In this document: in pieces, positions 1-7,951 of the stretch
How positions within the stretch are numbered: the first letter of the stretch is position 1
Layout of the letters: every line of letters starts with the position of its first letter
Origin: Paramuribaculum sp.
GTDB lineage: Bacteria; Bacteroidota; Bacteroidia; Bacteroidales; Muribaculaceae
Reading direction: 5' to 3'
DNA: 35,293 bases
Assembly (NCBI GenBank): GCA_029060545.1
Contig: JAIDTT010000053.1
Span: forward strand, 1 to 35,293
Program-made: the position numbers and the translations under genes
The notes under the pieces: generated by a model
Databases searched by the model: none
What the model was told of the DNA's origin: nothing
The model's input: only the letters and a program-made list of their open reading frames with translations

Positions 1-53
1 CGAGATCTACACAAGGCTATGCGGCGGCAGCGGCAGAGGTGTAGAAGAGCCAG
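1..53 (+). other. Residual Illumina Nextera adapter with index (not genomic)
   Basis: Bases 1-12 (CGAGATCTACAC) equal the last 12 bases of the Illumina P5 adapter. Bases 13-20 (AAGGCTAT) equal a Nextera XT i5 index that I recall as S520. Bases 21-53 align without gaps to the 33-base Nextera read-1/mosaic-end oligo with 27 of 33 identities; five of the six mismatches are T to G and one is A to C. The order P5, index, transposon end is exactly that of a library molecule. Genomic sequence therefore starts at base 54. The T-to-G bias would fit low-quality two-colour base calls, which is inference. Confidence 0.93.
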
Positions 54-177
54 CATATGCAATGCAGCCTTCATCATGGAGAGAAAGTTCAACCAATTCA
101 ACCGCAGCGTCAATAGCTTTATGCTTGAATGAGCTGTCAGAAATTTCAAGAAAACAATTAAGTCTTATCATATCCAT
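54..177 (-). CDS. Putative antibiotic biosynthesis (YgiN-like) monooxygenase, 3' part missing
   Basis: The reading frame gives about 40 residues, MIRLNCFLEISDSSFKHKAI followed by a segment ending in ELSLHDEGCIAY. This matches the N-terminal half of small ABM/YgiN-type monooxygenases, ferredoxin-like dimers of about 95-100 residues that act on quinols or related aromatics. The homologous sequence stops at base 54, where the adapter begins, so the C-terminal half is missing because the contig ends, not because the gene is broken. The continuing frame through bases 7-53 encodes adapter translated as protein and must be ignored. Start is ATG at 177 or the in-frame ATG at 171; the latter gives the usual MIRLN start. 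Family assignment is from recall of the motif and is fairly secure; the substrate is unknown. Confidence 0.7.
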
Positions 178-236
178 TAAATTTAAAAGCAACCCGGATT
201 CAATTATTTTAGTAATAAGCCGGAGTGCAAATTCTG

Positions 237-725
237 TTAGGTCTTATAGAGTCGATCAACGTAGGGAGCTAACGCAATGCAGTTGGCTATAGATTTATCG
301 TAACGAGAAATGATTTTGGGAATGGGGACATCGTGACCTCCATTCAATACGCGGTTTGCAACACGCTTTGCATTGATTGTTGGAGATTCAGTGGAAACGA
401 AGAACAGACGGACGAAGAATCCGGCTTCCTTAGCTCTGAGAATATAATCGACCTTATCGGTAGCCGACATCACCGTCTCAAAGATATGGCTCTTGCGTTC
501 TGCAAGACATTTTTCGCGCCAATCGTTACAATAGTTAGCTGCCTTGAGAACAGCCTCCCGGTCATTCCAATCTCCGAAAACGTCACGAGCCACATTGTCG
601 GGATTGATATATTCCGAATCCTCCAGCCACTCATGATGAAGAATCTTTGAGGTTACGGAAGTTTTGCCCGATCCATTGGGTCCGGCAATAACAATCAGAA
701 CAGGCTTATGCTCACTTGCTACCAT
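237..725 (-). CDS. Zeta-toxin family P-loop kinase
   Basis: A 162-residue protein with the Walker A motif GPNGSGKTS at residues 15-23, then INPDNVA at 41-47, where zeta toxins carry the catalytic Asp. ETVMS at 83-87 and NRVLNGGHDVP at 125-134 follow, the latter before a conserved RYDKS segment. Zeta and PezT toxins phosphorylate UDP-N-acetylglucosamine and block cell-wall synthesis; many Bacteroidales members are annotated only as zeta-like ATPases. It ends abruptly at DRLYKT. My recollection is that relatives continue for about 30 more residues (a VYDNS-type segment), so the C terminus may be shortened. The start ATG at 725 overlaps the end of the upstream small gene by 14 bp, which suggests translational coupling in a toxin-antitoxin pair. 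Confidence 0.82.
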   Translation of the reverse strand: MVASEHKPVLIVIAGPNGSGKTSVTSKILHHEWLEDSEYINPDNVARDVFGDWNDREAVLKAANYCNDWREKCLAERKSHIFETVMSATDKVDYILRAKEAGFFVRLFFVSTESPTINAKRVANRVLNGGHDVPIPKIISRYDKSIANCIALAPYVDRLYKT

Positions 726-927
726 TGCGAAATCTGTTCAATGTTTCTTCCACTTTAGCACGAGCTTCGAGTGAGGCAGCCTCGATACCGGCAGCCACAC
801 GTTCGGCAGCCCGGCGAGTGCTTTCGCGTGCATCCTCGGCGACCTCACGCATGATCTGAGCCATGCGCTCATCACCCGGCTCGTCCATCGACGTGAGTCG
901 ATAACTGTTCATCTGTTCTTCGGACAT
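712..927 (-). CDS. Small charged protein, candidate antitoxin for the zeta toxin
   Basis: A 71-residue, highly charged, Ala/Glu/Arg-rich and probably helical protein (MSEEQMNSYRLTSMDEPGDE at the N terminus, then a long amphipathic helix). I recognise no catalytic motif. It lies immediately upstream of the zeta-like gene and overlaps it by 14 bp. Similar small proteins beginning with a YRL...EPxDE motif precede zeta-type genes in other Bacteroidales as far as I recall, so an antitoxin role is inferred from size, position and overlap. The 53-bp gap from the ATPase gene upstream holds no recognisable TAnnTTTG promoter, so the pair may be read through from the restriction operon. Confidence 0.6.
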   Translation of the reverse strand: MSEEQMNSYRLTSMDEPGDERMAQIMREVAEDARESTRRAAERVAAGIEAASLEARAKVEETLNRFRNGSK

Positions 928-980
928 AATCTATAATCTTTTCTTATTTAGTCATAAAATGCAATTCGAATTTTGTGGTC

Positions 981-2573
981 TTATTTTTGAGTAATAATAG
1001 AACGTAGCAGTTCGATAGATTGCGAAATTTCCATCTCGGAGTATACCACGTTTTCTTTGTTCTCAGGATGATGGATGCAATTCCTCACATATGTTGGAAG
1101 AGTAACTGGATAGGATGGTTTTGCGACTCCTTGGACTATTTTAATCCAGTTTTTATTTTTTATACACCCATGATTGGTTAACCACTCTTCAAATCCCTTT
1201 TCTTTTTCATTTGCAGGGTCTTCATCTATTGCTAGAGCCTGTAAATAACCATACATCTCATTGTGATATTCTACAGAAAGTTCTTGAAATGCCAGATAGT
1301 TCACTTCATTGATAGATGGATATGGGAGAGATTTCTTTTCAACAGCTACTACATCCCGAATCTCGGAATCATCTCGCACCAGAATGAGATTAGAGAATTC
1401 TAATCTCTTAACAATCGATGGACTATGAGTTGTTATAAAGATTTGTACTCCATCATTGGTAGATAGTTGTTTTAAGGAATCAATTAATAAATTTTGATGC
1501 CTATTATGTTGAGATGTTTCTGGTTCTTCTATTGCATAGATAATTCCACATTTTCTATTTTCCTTGCTCAATCTTTCAGCTTCTGCTCTAAAGAAATTTA
1601 AAAGGATCATTCGTTTAACACCACTTCCTCTTTTGTTAATGGGAATATCTTCATCTCCTGCTATTGAGAACCCCTTAAATACTTCTGACCATTTTAAGTC
1701 AGATGTTGCAGGCATTCTTGGATGTAATGATGATGCAATATTGGGATTCATCTCTTTGAGTTTCTGCAAAGTAAGATCTGAAACTTGTTGAAGCTGTTCC
1801 CGAACTTTTTGTGCGACGAAATCCAATTTTGCTTGAAGTTCTTCATTTTTAAGAATAACTTTTACTGCTTCTTTTAATGGATCTTGAACTTCATTATCCG
1901 AATCTGTATTTTTTCGGTCGGATTGGAAAAGTGCATAATGAGGAAGATATCCTTGAATTTTTTGCCAGATATCTTTAATATCTCCATCTTTTGCGTTCAC
2001 TTCAATAGGTGAGCTCGCCAAATTTAACGTTCCCTTTTCATTGAAATACGCCCAGATTTTTTTTCGCATTAAATTGTTAACCCGCTTGTTTTCACAAACA
2101 ATGGCATACTTATCAATAAGAGCCGTTAAGTTATTTTGCTTTGTTGTAAGCAATTTCGAACATTCTTCATTTGTCGGATGGAGAGCTCTTATATATATCT
2201 TTAAACTAGAGGCGGTAGTTGAGGCGTTTTTGAAAACTTTACATATTTCTAATTCCTCGGATTCGTTGAGAAGGTATTCTTCTTTTAATGATGTAGTGTG
2301 AGTATCATCTAACAATATCGATTCAGGTAGGTGATCAAAACAAATACTTAATACAATATCATTATCGCCATTATTGTGGCAATTACGATTTATATCGTCC
2401 TTGTCAAGTTTTATAAGACCTTTCCCATCATTAAAGAATATATCAAGAGCCTCTAAGATTGTCGACTTGCCAGCATCATTGTGCCCAATTATTGCTATAA
2501 AGTCATGTGCATCTATAGAAATCTCGTTTGAATAGCCTCTAAAGTTCTTTATTTTTATCTTTTTAATCTGCAT
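981..2573 (-). CDS. OLD/AAA_15-like ATPase with a C-terminal RNxxxH (HEPN-like) motif
   Basis: A 530-residue ABC-type ATPase of the OLD/RecF-like group. Walker A is GHNDAGKST at 30-38, preceded by the typical KIKNFRGY start. The region at 50-300 is the helical insertion, with coiled-coil character near 240-275. KRGSGVKR at 314-321 is the signature region, IIYAIEEPE at 344-352 the Walker B motif with catalytic Glu, and TTHSP at 381-385 the switch histidine. The C-terminal 110 residues lack the TOPRIM residues of true OLD nucleases. They contain YVRNCIHHPENKEN at 495-508, and R497-N498-x3-H502 fits the Rx4-6H motif of HEPN ribonucleases. The gene starts one base after the mod stop codon, so it is the last gene of the restriction operon. 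It could be an effector or an accessory motor; no such activity is demonstrated. Confidence 0.8.
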   Translation of the reverse strand: MQIKKIKIKNFRGYSNEISIDAHDFIAIIGHNDAGKSTILEALDIFFNDGKGLIKLDKDDINRNCHNNGDNDIVLSICFDHLPESILLDDTHTTSLKEEYLLNESEELEICKVFKNASTTASSLKIYIRALHPTNEECSKLLTTKQNNLTALIDKYAIVCENKRVNNLMRKKIWAYFNEKGTLNLASSPIEVNAKDGDIKDIWQKIQGYLPHYALFQSDRKNTDSDNEVQDPLKEAVKVILKNEELQAKLDFVAQKVREQLQQVSDLTLQKLKEMNPNIASSLHPRMPATSDLKWSEVFKGFSIAGDEDIPINKRGSGVKRMILLNFFRAEAERLSKENRKCGIIYAIEEPETSQHNRHQNLLIDSLKQLSTNDGVQIFITTHSPSIVKRLEFSNLILVRDDSEIRDVVAVEKKSLPYPSINEVNYLAFQELSVEYHNEMYGYLQALAIDEDPANEKEKGFEEWLTNHGCIKNKNWIKIVQGVAKPSYPVTLPTYVRNCIHHPENKENVVYSEMEISQSIELLRSIITQK

Positions 2574-2574
2574 C

Positions 2575-4434
2575 TTATAATAGAATTATTGTTTCGTCGC
2601 CGCAGATGTTGCGGATTTTCATGCGGAGGGGTTTGGTGTCGGCATGGATGGTGCCGTCCCAGAAGTCGGAGGTTTTGCGACCGTTGATTGTTACGGTGCT
2701 GTCTTTTTCGATTTTGATTTCCGAGTCGCTATGCCACGGCGCATTTAGTTCGGCAGTGGTGCAGTCGAGAGAAATCATTTCAATTGCCTCCAATCCTTCA
2801 AGACTCATTTCAATGGGGGTAAATTTCTTCTTGGAGTTTGCCATTGCTTTCTGATTGAAATCATTTATTTTATGGCTTACTCGGTCGCTGTAGAAACGCT
2901 TAATTGCTACAGTGAAAATATCCACCATTTTAGATTGGTCTTCTGAAATAGTATATTCTACTTCATCTTGTAAGATTACATTGTCAAGCAATTCCTTAAG
3001 GTCTCGAAGTTCTATTTCAATAACTGTATCATTGTTGTCTTTGATGAAGTCATCCAATTCTTGGCGGTCAATAACGTCAATGTAGTATATGATTACACGT
3101 TTTACATTTGGTGATAGCTGAGGCATCGCATCGTTTATAATGCGATTTAGGGTTACGATATCCAGCACTCTTGATGAAGAGTCCATCAAATCGGGCAGAT
3201 ATACCGGAGACGAGCCGTAAGTACTATCAGTGATGCTACCAATCCACATAGATCCAATCGTGGAGTCAAGTCGGAGTCCTGGAATAATGCGGGTAATGGC
3301 ATCTTTTGTCTGTATGGGATTACGATATAGTGTAACTCCATCCTGTATTTTTTTTATGGAGAAATTTGATTTAGCTGCGACAAGTCGATCTCTAGCTGTT
3401 TGAATGGAATTTATATTGACATCAACATGAATAAATTTCCGTTTATTTAGAAATGCAGCAACAGCTGTCACGCCACTTCCACCAAAGAAATCCGCAACCA
3501 CCATTGCTTCCTTGGAAGAACCTTTTACAATGCGTTCGACTAATGGGTATGGTTTCTCTGTCGCATATTCAACCCTTTTTACACCATCAATTGGATAACG
3601 AGAGGATACGGCAAACTGCCACCAATCTTCAGGGATTTTCCCTTTTTGATTTAAATCGTAGTTGTCCGATATGAATCCAGAGCCGACGAGACCGCGTTTG
3701 AAATTCTCAATTGTTTTTGAATTATGTGCTACGCGAATTTCTGTATCATTAAAAATATATTCATCAGAAGACTTTGAATACCAAAATATAGTATCATGTT
3801 TCCTATTGTATTGCTTCATCCCTGGCGAACCTGGTCCATTATAGCACCAAACTATTTCATTAATAAAGCAGTCTTCACCAAAAACTTCATCCAAAAGGAT
3901 CTTAACGTAATGACCAATGTGCCAATCTAGATGCACATAGATGGAGGCGTTCTCACTCATTACGGAGCGTATCGCCATAAGGTTCTCATACATCCAGTTA
4001 AGGTATTTCTCCTTATCCCAGATGTCACCATACATCTTTTCCTCAAAGGCTTTCAATTCATCGTCTTCAAGTTCCTGCTCAGCTTTCTGAATAGCCTTTG
4101 CTACAAGCGGATTCCTACGCAAGTAAACTTTCTTGGCATAATCGGCACCACTGGCAAAAGGTGGGTCAATATAAACCAAATCAACTTTTATCCCATGATC
4201 TTTCAAATAAGCACAAGCCGATACACACTCGCCATGAATAATCATATTGTCAGATTCTTCATCGCCAACACGTTCTTGCTCGGTGACTTCATACAAAGGC
4301 ATTCCGCGAAGTATGCGTTCGGTAACCTTGTCGCTTTCTCGGTAGCGGAGAGTCCGCTGAGTGCGTACAAAATTGTCAAGCACAGCCTGACCGGAAACGG
4401 TTGATGGGAAATATGGAACGTATTTTATAGCCAT
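2575..4434 (-). CDS. Type III-like DNA adenine methyltransferase (Mod)
   Basis: A 619-residue beta-class N6/N4 methyltransferase. The catalytic motif DPPF is at 90-93 within DLVYIDPPFASGADY, and the AdoMet-binding motif FFGGSG is at 316-321, preceded by KPYPLVERIV (motif X region). This order (catalytic motif before AdoMet motif) defines the beta group of type III Mod proteins. Residues 195-290, between the motifs, probably contain the target-recognition region; the last 250 residues match nothing I recognise. It should methylate one strand of a short asymmetric site and give Res its specificity. It sits 7 bp after res and 1 bp before the ATPase gene, all on the minus strand. Confidence 0.88.
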   Translation of the reverse strand: MAIKYVPYFPSTVSGQAVLDNFVRTQRTLRYRESDKVTERILRGMPLYEVTEQERVGDEESDNMIIHGECVSACAYLKDHGIKVDLVYIDPPFASGADYAKKVYLRRNPLVAKAIQKAEQELEDDELKAFEEKMYGDIWDKEKYLNWMYENLMAIRSVMSENASIYVHLDWHIGHYVKILLDEVFGEDCFINEIVWCYNGPGSPGMKQYNRKHDTIFWYSKSSDEYIFNDTEIRVAHNSKTIENFKRGLVGSGFISDNYDLNQKGKIPEDWWQFAVSSRYPIDGVKRVEYATEKPYPLVERIVKGSSKEAMVVADFFGGSGVTAVAAFLNKRKFIHVDVNINSIQTARDRLVAAKSNFSIKKIQDGVTLYRNPIQTKDAITRIIPGLRLDSTIGSMWIGSITDSTYGSSPVYLPDLMDSSSRVLDIVTLNRIINDAMPQLSPNVKRVIIYYIDVIDRQELDDFIKDNNDTVIEIELRDLKELLDNVILQDEVEYTISEDQSKMVDIFTVAIKRFYSDRVSHKINDFNQKAMANSKKKFTPIEMSLEGLEAIEMISLDCTTAELNAPWHSDSEIKIEKDSTVTINGRKTSDFWDGTIHADTKPLRMKIRNICGDETIILL

Positions 4435-4441
4435 AAGATGA

Positions 4442-7288
4442 TCAGTTTAGTAGGAATGTGTCGATTTTACTGGTCGTTTTATGAAGGCGCTCTTCAGGGG
4501 TAAGCGTGTCTTCTATGTAGAGGAAGTCAAAGCGTGGCAAGCCCAATTTTTCGTTGTTGAGCTTGATGAAAATTTCTTCCATAAATTGTTTGCGAGGAAC
4601 AAATTTACCTGCAAATCCCTCGCCTTTGGTCTCGATGATGACAACCTTGTTGATCGTATTATCAGAATTGCGTGTGAGCATAAGGAAATCAGGATAGTAA
4701 TAACCATCAAGTTTCCATGCCCGCCCTCGCTTGGTGTAGCAACGGATACGAAAGTCAGTAAGCGTGTCATCTCCATTAAAGTAGAATTCCACTCCCAGTT
4801 TCGACTTTATATAATTAATAACGCTATTCAGATATTCTTCTTCCAACCTGCTATCAAGGTGGTAAGGGAGGTAATGGAATGTGCGGTTGTTGACTGATTT
4901 TTCACTTTCAGGCAGAGGAATATTGTGCTCGATTAGATATTTGCGAACTTCGTCAGAGATAGTTTCAACAGGTTTGTCATCAGAGCTGATGATTTCGTCT
5001 ACTTTTGCCTGATTTGGAGCAAATATATCTTTATCGGTTGCTTCAAAAGTATCAGGCAGTACACCGACTTTCAGGAGAGATGCGCTTTCAGGCACAAGCT
5101 CCTCTGTTGTGTTAAATCTGCGAATAGTTGCAAAGCAATTACGAATGTCTGCTCTGACTCTGCGTTGATCTATCTTGGGATTATATATTAAGGCACCATT
5201 ATTAGATGTGGTTGCTTTCGAAAATATTTCATGCAATACCCCCTCATATTTTAAGAGTTGGCTTAAAGTAACGTATCCAAAGCCTTCTTTTACTATCTGA
5301 TCGAGCCAAAAGCGAAAGGTCACGGACTCGGATATACCATAGTTTACGGCACTTTCGGAAGCGACCTCTCCATCGGTTAAAGTCTGCGTATAGATAATGG
5401 CTTCATTGAGATAGGGAGGCTGATAAATTCGTAAATATTCATCAATATCAGCGACTTTTTCGGTTTCAACTGTATTATAGTTGATTTTGATCTGATAGAA
5501 GTCGAGCTTAGGAAGTTTGAGTTTATCCATTCGCGAGTAGCGAGGAATTGAAACGACTCCCTCCGGTCGCTTGCCTCCGAATTCCTTAATGGTAATATAT
5601 TGCTGCTCTTGCAACTGTTGATTAAGTTTATCGGCATTGAACTTATTGAGCCAAATGAGAGCAGTTTCTTGATTGGCACAATCAATCTCGCGCAGACAGC
5701 GGCAACTAATCTGCAAGACCATATTTTGCGGACAGGAGTTGCGCTGAGAAAGAATAACTCCGGCAAGACTTTTACAATTCCACCCTTCGCGTCCGATACC
5801 TACTAAAAGTATAATCCGTTTCTTTGACAGCGGAGAATCAAGAGTAGAGAACTCAAATTGTGCATCTTCATCAGCTTTGTATTGGGTGTTACCCTTGTGA
5901 TATTTAAGTACCGTTTCAGCAATATTAAATCCTAACTCCTCACATATATTACATACTTCCGGATATACTTCCTCTTCCAAAACGGCAATAGATGGAGCGT
6001 ATATTGCAACTTTTGCGCAACTACCATTAGAGTAGGTGGTATCTTTATATCGTTCAAAGAATTCCCTAAGACCTCGTGATATGATTTCAGAGGACTCAAG
6101 ATTGGCATGACGGACTGTCGGGATTTTCAGAAAGTTTCCGATACCTTTTATAAGAGGATAGTATGTAACGACATTGGCATACTGAGTACACTTAATGGAT
6201 AAATCGGAGTTTATTTGAATCTTAGATGCGGGATCCATATTGGGTGTACCCGAAAAACCGAGTACAGAGTTGAAGTTGCTTTGAAGCATCCATTTATTTA
6301 CTAACTGACGCAGCTTTTGGTCGTCACTTGCATGGTGCACTTCGTCAATCAAGATGCAAAGACCATGTATTTGACCGATTTGCTCTCTAAGTTCATTAGC
6401 TTGTTTGATTGCTTCAAATTCCTTACGGTCCGCTTCTCCCAATGTTTTCAAGAGTGATTCATCTAAGTTGAATTTACTATCAACCCTATCAAGAATTACC
6501 TTCTCGGCATTAGTGACGGCAACTAATCCCATAAGATTAGGATTAGCGGTGTGCATACTGATTTTACGAGCATTAGGATTCTTAACAATATTGCTTTTAG
6601 ATGCAGATGACGATTCCTGTAGCCATTCGTATTTAATTAAATTCTTAAGTTGGGATGCTACCGGATCGGGTAGAATCCATAGCGGATTGAAATTTTGAAT
6701 ATCCCTAAGACTTGGCACTATTGAAGATTTCAGTCCGGATGGAACAAAGAGGATGAAATTGTGCGCAAAAATTGGATTATCCGGCTCGGTAATGGCAAAA
6801 TACAAATTAAGATAAATCAAAGCAGCCATTAGATATGTCTTTCCTGCACCCATTGGAATACTGAAAAGATAGTCAGGATAATTGATATTGGCAAAAAGTT
6901 CTTTGATTATCTCCTCATAATTGATAGAGTCAGGAGCCTTCTTAATTGCAGCAATAATTTTAGGAGAATTTGCTTCACCGAGTTCGTTAGGCATTGATGC
7001 ATACTCCCACAATGCTAATGCAGCCGGATTAGTTTTGAGAATATTGCGAGTTGCATTATTTACTTCAAGTTCATCAACATCTATTGAATTAAACTTACCA
7101 CTGGCGACTAATTCCCATAATGGTTTATTTTGACATTCAATCTTAAGATATAAATAGGTCTTAATAGATTCTATTTGAGCATCGCGCATCTTGTGCTGAC
7201 GTTCTATATAGGATATGAGTTCAGAAACGACGCAACTCGGTGAGTTGAGCCATTCATTCCTCGTTTTATCTATTATTTTATAGAACAT
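4442..7288 (-). CDS. Type III-like restriction subunit (Res), helicase plus nuclease
   Basis: A 948-residue superfamily 2 helicase-nuclease. Motif I is PMGAGKT ending at residue 151, motif II is DEVH at 315-318, motif III-like FSGTP at 345-349, and the C-terminal helicase lobe carries GIGREGWNCKSL and QISCRCLR (motif VI). A PD-(D/E)xK nuclease site is visible near the C terminus: PD at 866-867 and ETK at 886-888. Type III Res proteins use ATP-driven translocation from an unmodified site to trigger cleavage together with Mod. The gene starts 7 bp after the HTH controller and ends 7 bp before mod. All catalytic motifs look intact, so an active enzyme is likely. Confidence 0.9.
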   Translation of the reverse strand: MFYKIIDKTRNEWLNSPSCVVSELISYIERQHKMRDAQIESIKTYLYLKIECQNKPLWELVASGKFNSIDVDELEVNNATRNILKTNPAALALWEYASMPNELGEANSPKIIAAIKKAPDSINYEEIIKELFANINYPDYLFSIPMGAGKTYLMAALIYLNLYFAITEPDNPIFAHNFILFVPSGLKSSIVPSLRDIQNFNPLWILPDPVASQLKNLIKYEWLQESSSASKSNIVKNPNARKISMHTANPNLMGLVAVTNAEKVILDRVDSKFNLDESLLKTLGEADRKEFEAIKQANELREQIGQIHGLCILIDEVHHASDDQKLRQLVNKWMLQSNFNSVLGFSGTPNMDPASKIQINSDLSIKCTQYANVVTYYPLIKGIGNFLKIPTVRHANLESSEIISRGLREFFERYKDTTYSNGSCAKVAIYAPSIAVLEEEVYPEVCNICEELGFNIAETVLKYHKGNTQYKADEDAQFEFSTLDSPLSKKRIILLVGIGREGWNCKSLAGVILSQRNSCPQNMVLQISCRCLREIDCANQETALIWLNKFNADKLNQQLQEQQYITIKEFGGKRPEGVVSIPRYSRMDKLKLPKLDFYQIKINYNTVETEKVADIDEYLRIYQPPYLNEAIIYTQTLTDGEVASESAVNYGISESVTFRFWLDQIVKEGFGYVTLSQLLKYEGVLHEIFSKATTSNNGALIYNPKIDQRRVRADIRNCFATIRRFNTTEELVPESASLLKVGVLPDTFEATDKDIFAPNQAKVDEIISSDDKPVETISDEVRKYLIEHNIPLPESEKSVNNRTFHYLPYHLDSRLEEEYLNSVINYIKSKLGVEFYFNGDDTLTDFRIRCYTKRGRAWKLDGYYYPDFLMLTRNSDNTINKVVIIETKGEGFAGKFVPRKQFMEEIFIKLNNEKLGLPRFDFLYIEDTLTPEERLHKTTSKIDTFLLN

Positions 7289-7295
7289 AATTACT

Positions 7296-7508
7296 CTAGA
7301 AATCTACTACTTTACTATTTATCAAATCATCAACACTTACTTCCAATAGCCGAGCAATTCTAACAAGAGTAGGCAAATCAGGCTGTGAACTATTTGTGCA
7401 CCATTTTGAAACAGTTGATGGATTTACATTTAACTGCTCACATAACCATTTGTTTGTCCTTTTCTTTTCTGCTAAAACTACTTTTAATCGGTTTATATCA
7501 GTTTCCAT
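7296..7508 (-). CDS. XRE-family HTH regulator, likely restriction controller
   Basis: A 70-residue protein that is nearly all a Cro/C1-type helix-turn-helix domain: WLCEQLNVNPSTVSKWC forms the HTH, followed by the usual PDLPTLVRIARLLEVSVDDL tail. Proteins of this size upstream of restriction genes commonly act as C (controller) proteins that time methylase and nuclease expression after entry into a new host. It is the first gene of the operon, 7 bp before res. It probably binds its own promoter, where two GTTTC[AG]CA-type repeats are present. The controller role is inferred from size and position; a general regulator is also possible. Confidence 0.85.
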   Translation of the reverse strand: METDINRLKVVLAEKKRTNKWLCEQLNVNPSTVSKWCTNSSQPDLPTLVRIARLLEVSVDDLINSKVVDF

Positions 7509-7533
7509 GTTGATAAAAATTGTTATTTGACTG

Positions 7534-7564
7534 CAAATTTAGTGAAAGTTTCGCACATAGCAAA
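7534..7564 (-). promoter_or_regulatory. Bacteroidetes promoter of the restriction operon
   Basis: On the minus strand the -33 element TTTG (7561-7564) is separated by 19 bp from the -7 element TAAATTTG (7534-7541), which fits the TTTG-N19/20-TAnnTTTG consensus. It lies 26 bp upstream of the HTH gene start at 7508. A GTGCGAAAC sequence lies in the spacer and GTGAAACG a little upstream, so an XRE protein could repress here. Confidence 0.72.
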
Positions 7565-7609
7565 GATTACGGGTACGTTTCACAGCATAATACTGCAGTT
7601 TGAGATTAA

Positions 7610-7630
7610 CGTCTTACTATAGTAGTGACG
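7610..7630. promoter_or_regulatory. Near-palindrome around TACTATAGTA, possible operator
   Basis: A perfect 10-bp palindrome TACTATAGTA (7615-7624) is flanked by CGTC (7610-7613) on the left and GACG (7627-7630) on the right, giving an extended dyad with unequal 1- and 2-base spacers. It lies about 46 bp upstream of the -33 element of the restriction promoter. A dimeric regulator could bind here; it could also mark a recombination junction. Confidence 0.4.
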
Positions 7631-7836
7631 TATATAGTATCCTCCCGAATGATTTTAGATTAATGAGAAGGAACGAGATTCGGCGATTGTTCTTATAGAT
7701 ATTCTGGGTAATCCGTTGTGAATTGCTATGATTGACACCTGAAATATGAGTTGTAGGGGTATTAATAAGCAATCATAAACAAAAGAAAATTCATTTAGTA
7801 AACTGATGAGAGTTAGCTATGTGTTGTTATCCGTAA

Positions 7837-7854
7837 TTATGATTTTGTTATGAT
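7837..7854 (+). repeat. 18-bp site TTATGAT-TTTG-TTATGAT, copy 1
   Basis: Two TTATGAT heptamers on an 11-bp period, one helical turn apart. An identical 18-bp copy lies at 12802-12819 in the same orientation, and a 15-of-16 inverted copy at 12865-12880. The phasing suggests a protein-binding site rather than chance. It lies about 100 bp upstream of the first element gene. Confidence 0.65.
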
Positions 7855-7951
7855 TGGCGTTAGGTGGCTGATTCATAAGAAATCACCATTGTTTTTTGCT
7901 ATTCTTTTGCAGCACGTTTCGATATTGAAGCGCAACGCAAAACTAACGTAG

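Larger units (their letters stand above)
7509..7951. other. 443-bp intergenic region between restriction operon and mobile element
   Basis: No convincing gene is present. From left to right it holds the restriction promoter (7534-7564), the imperfect repeats GTTTCGCA and GTTTCACA, a 21-bp near-palindrome centred on TACTATAGTA (7610-7630), a single ATCATAA at 7772-7778 and a TTATGAT-N4-TTATGAT site at 7837-7854. The last two motifs recur at 12.8-12.94 kb. It divides two divergent units and may include the left junction of the mobile element, but I could not identify an attachment core. Confidence 0.6.

Noticed and set aside
7..53. C-terminal end of the monooxygenase frame (AGSSTPLPLPPHSLV)
   Set aside because: It translates adapter sequence; the homologous protein stops at base 54.
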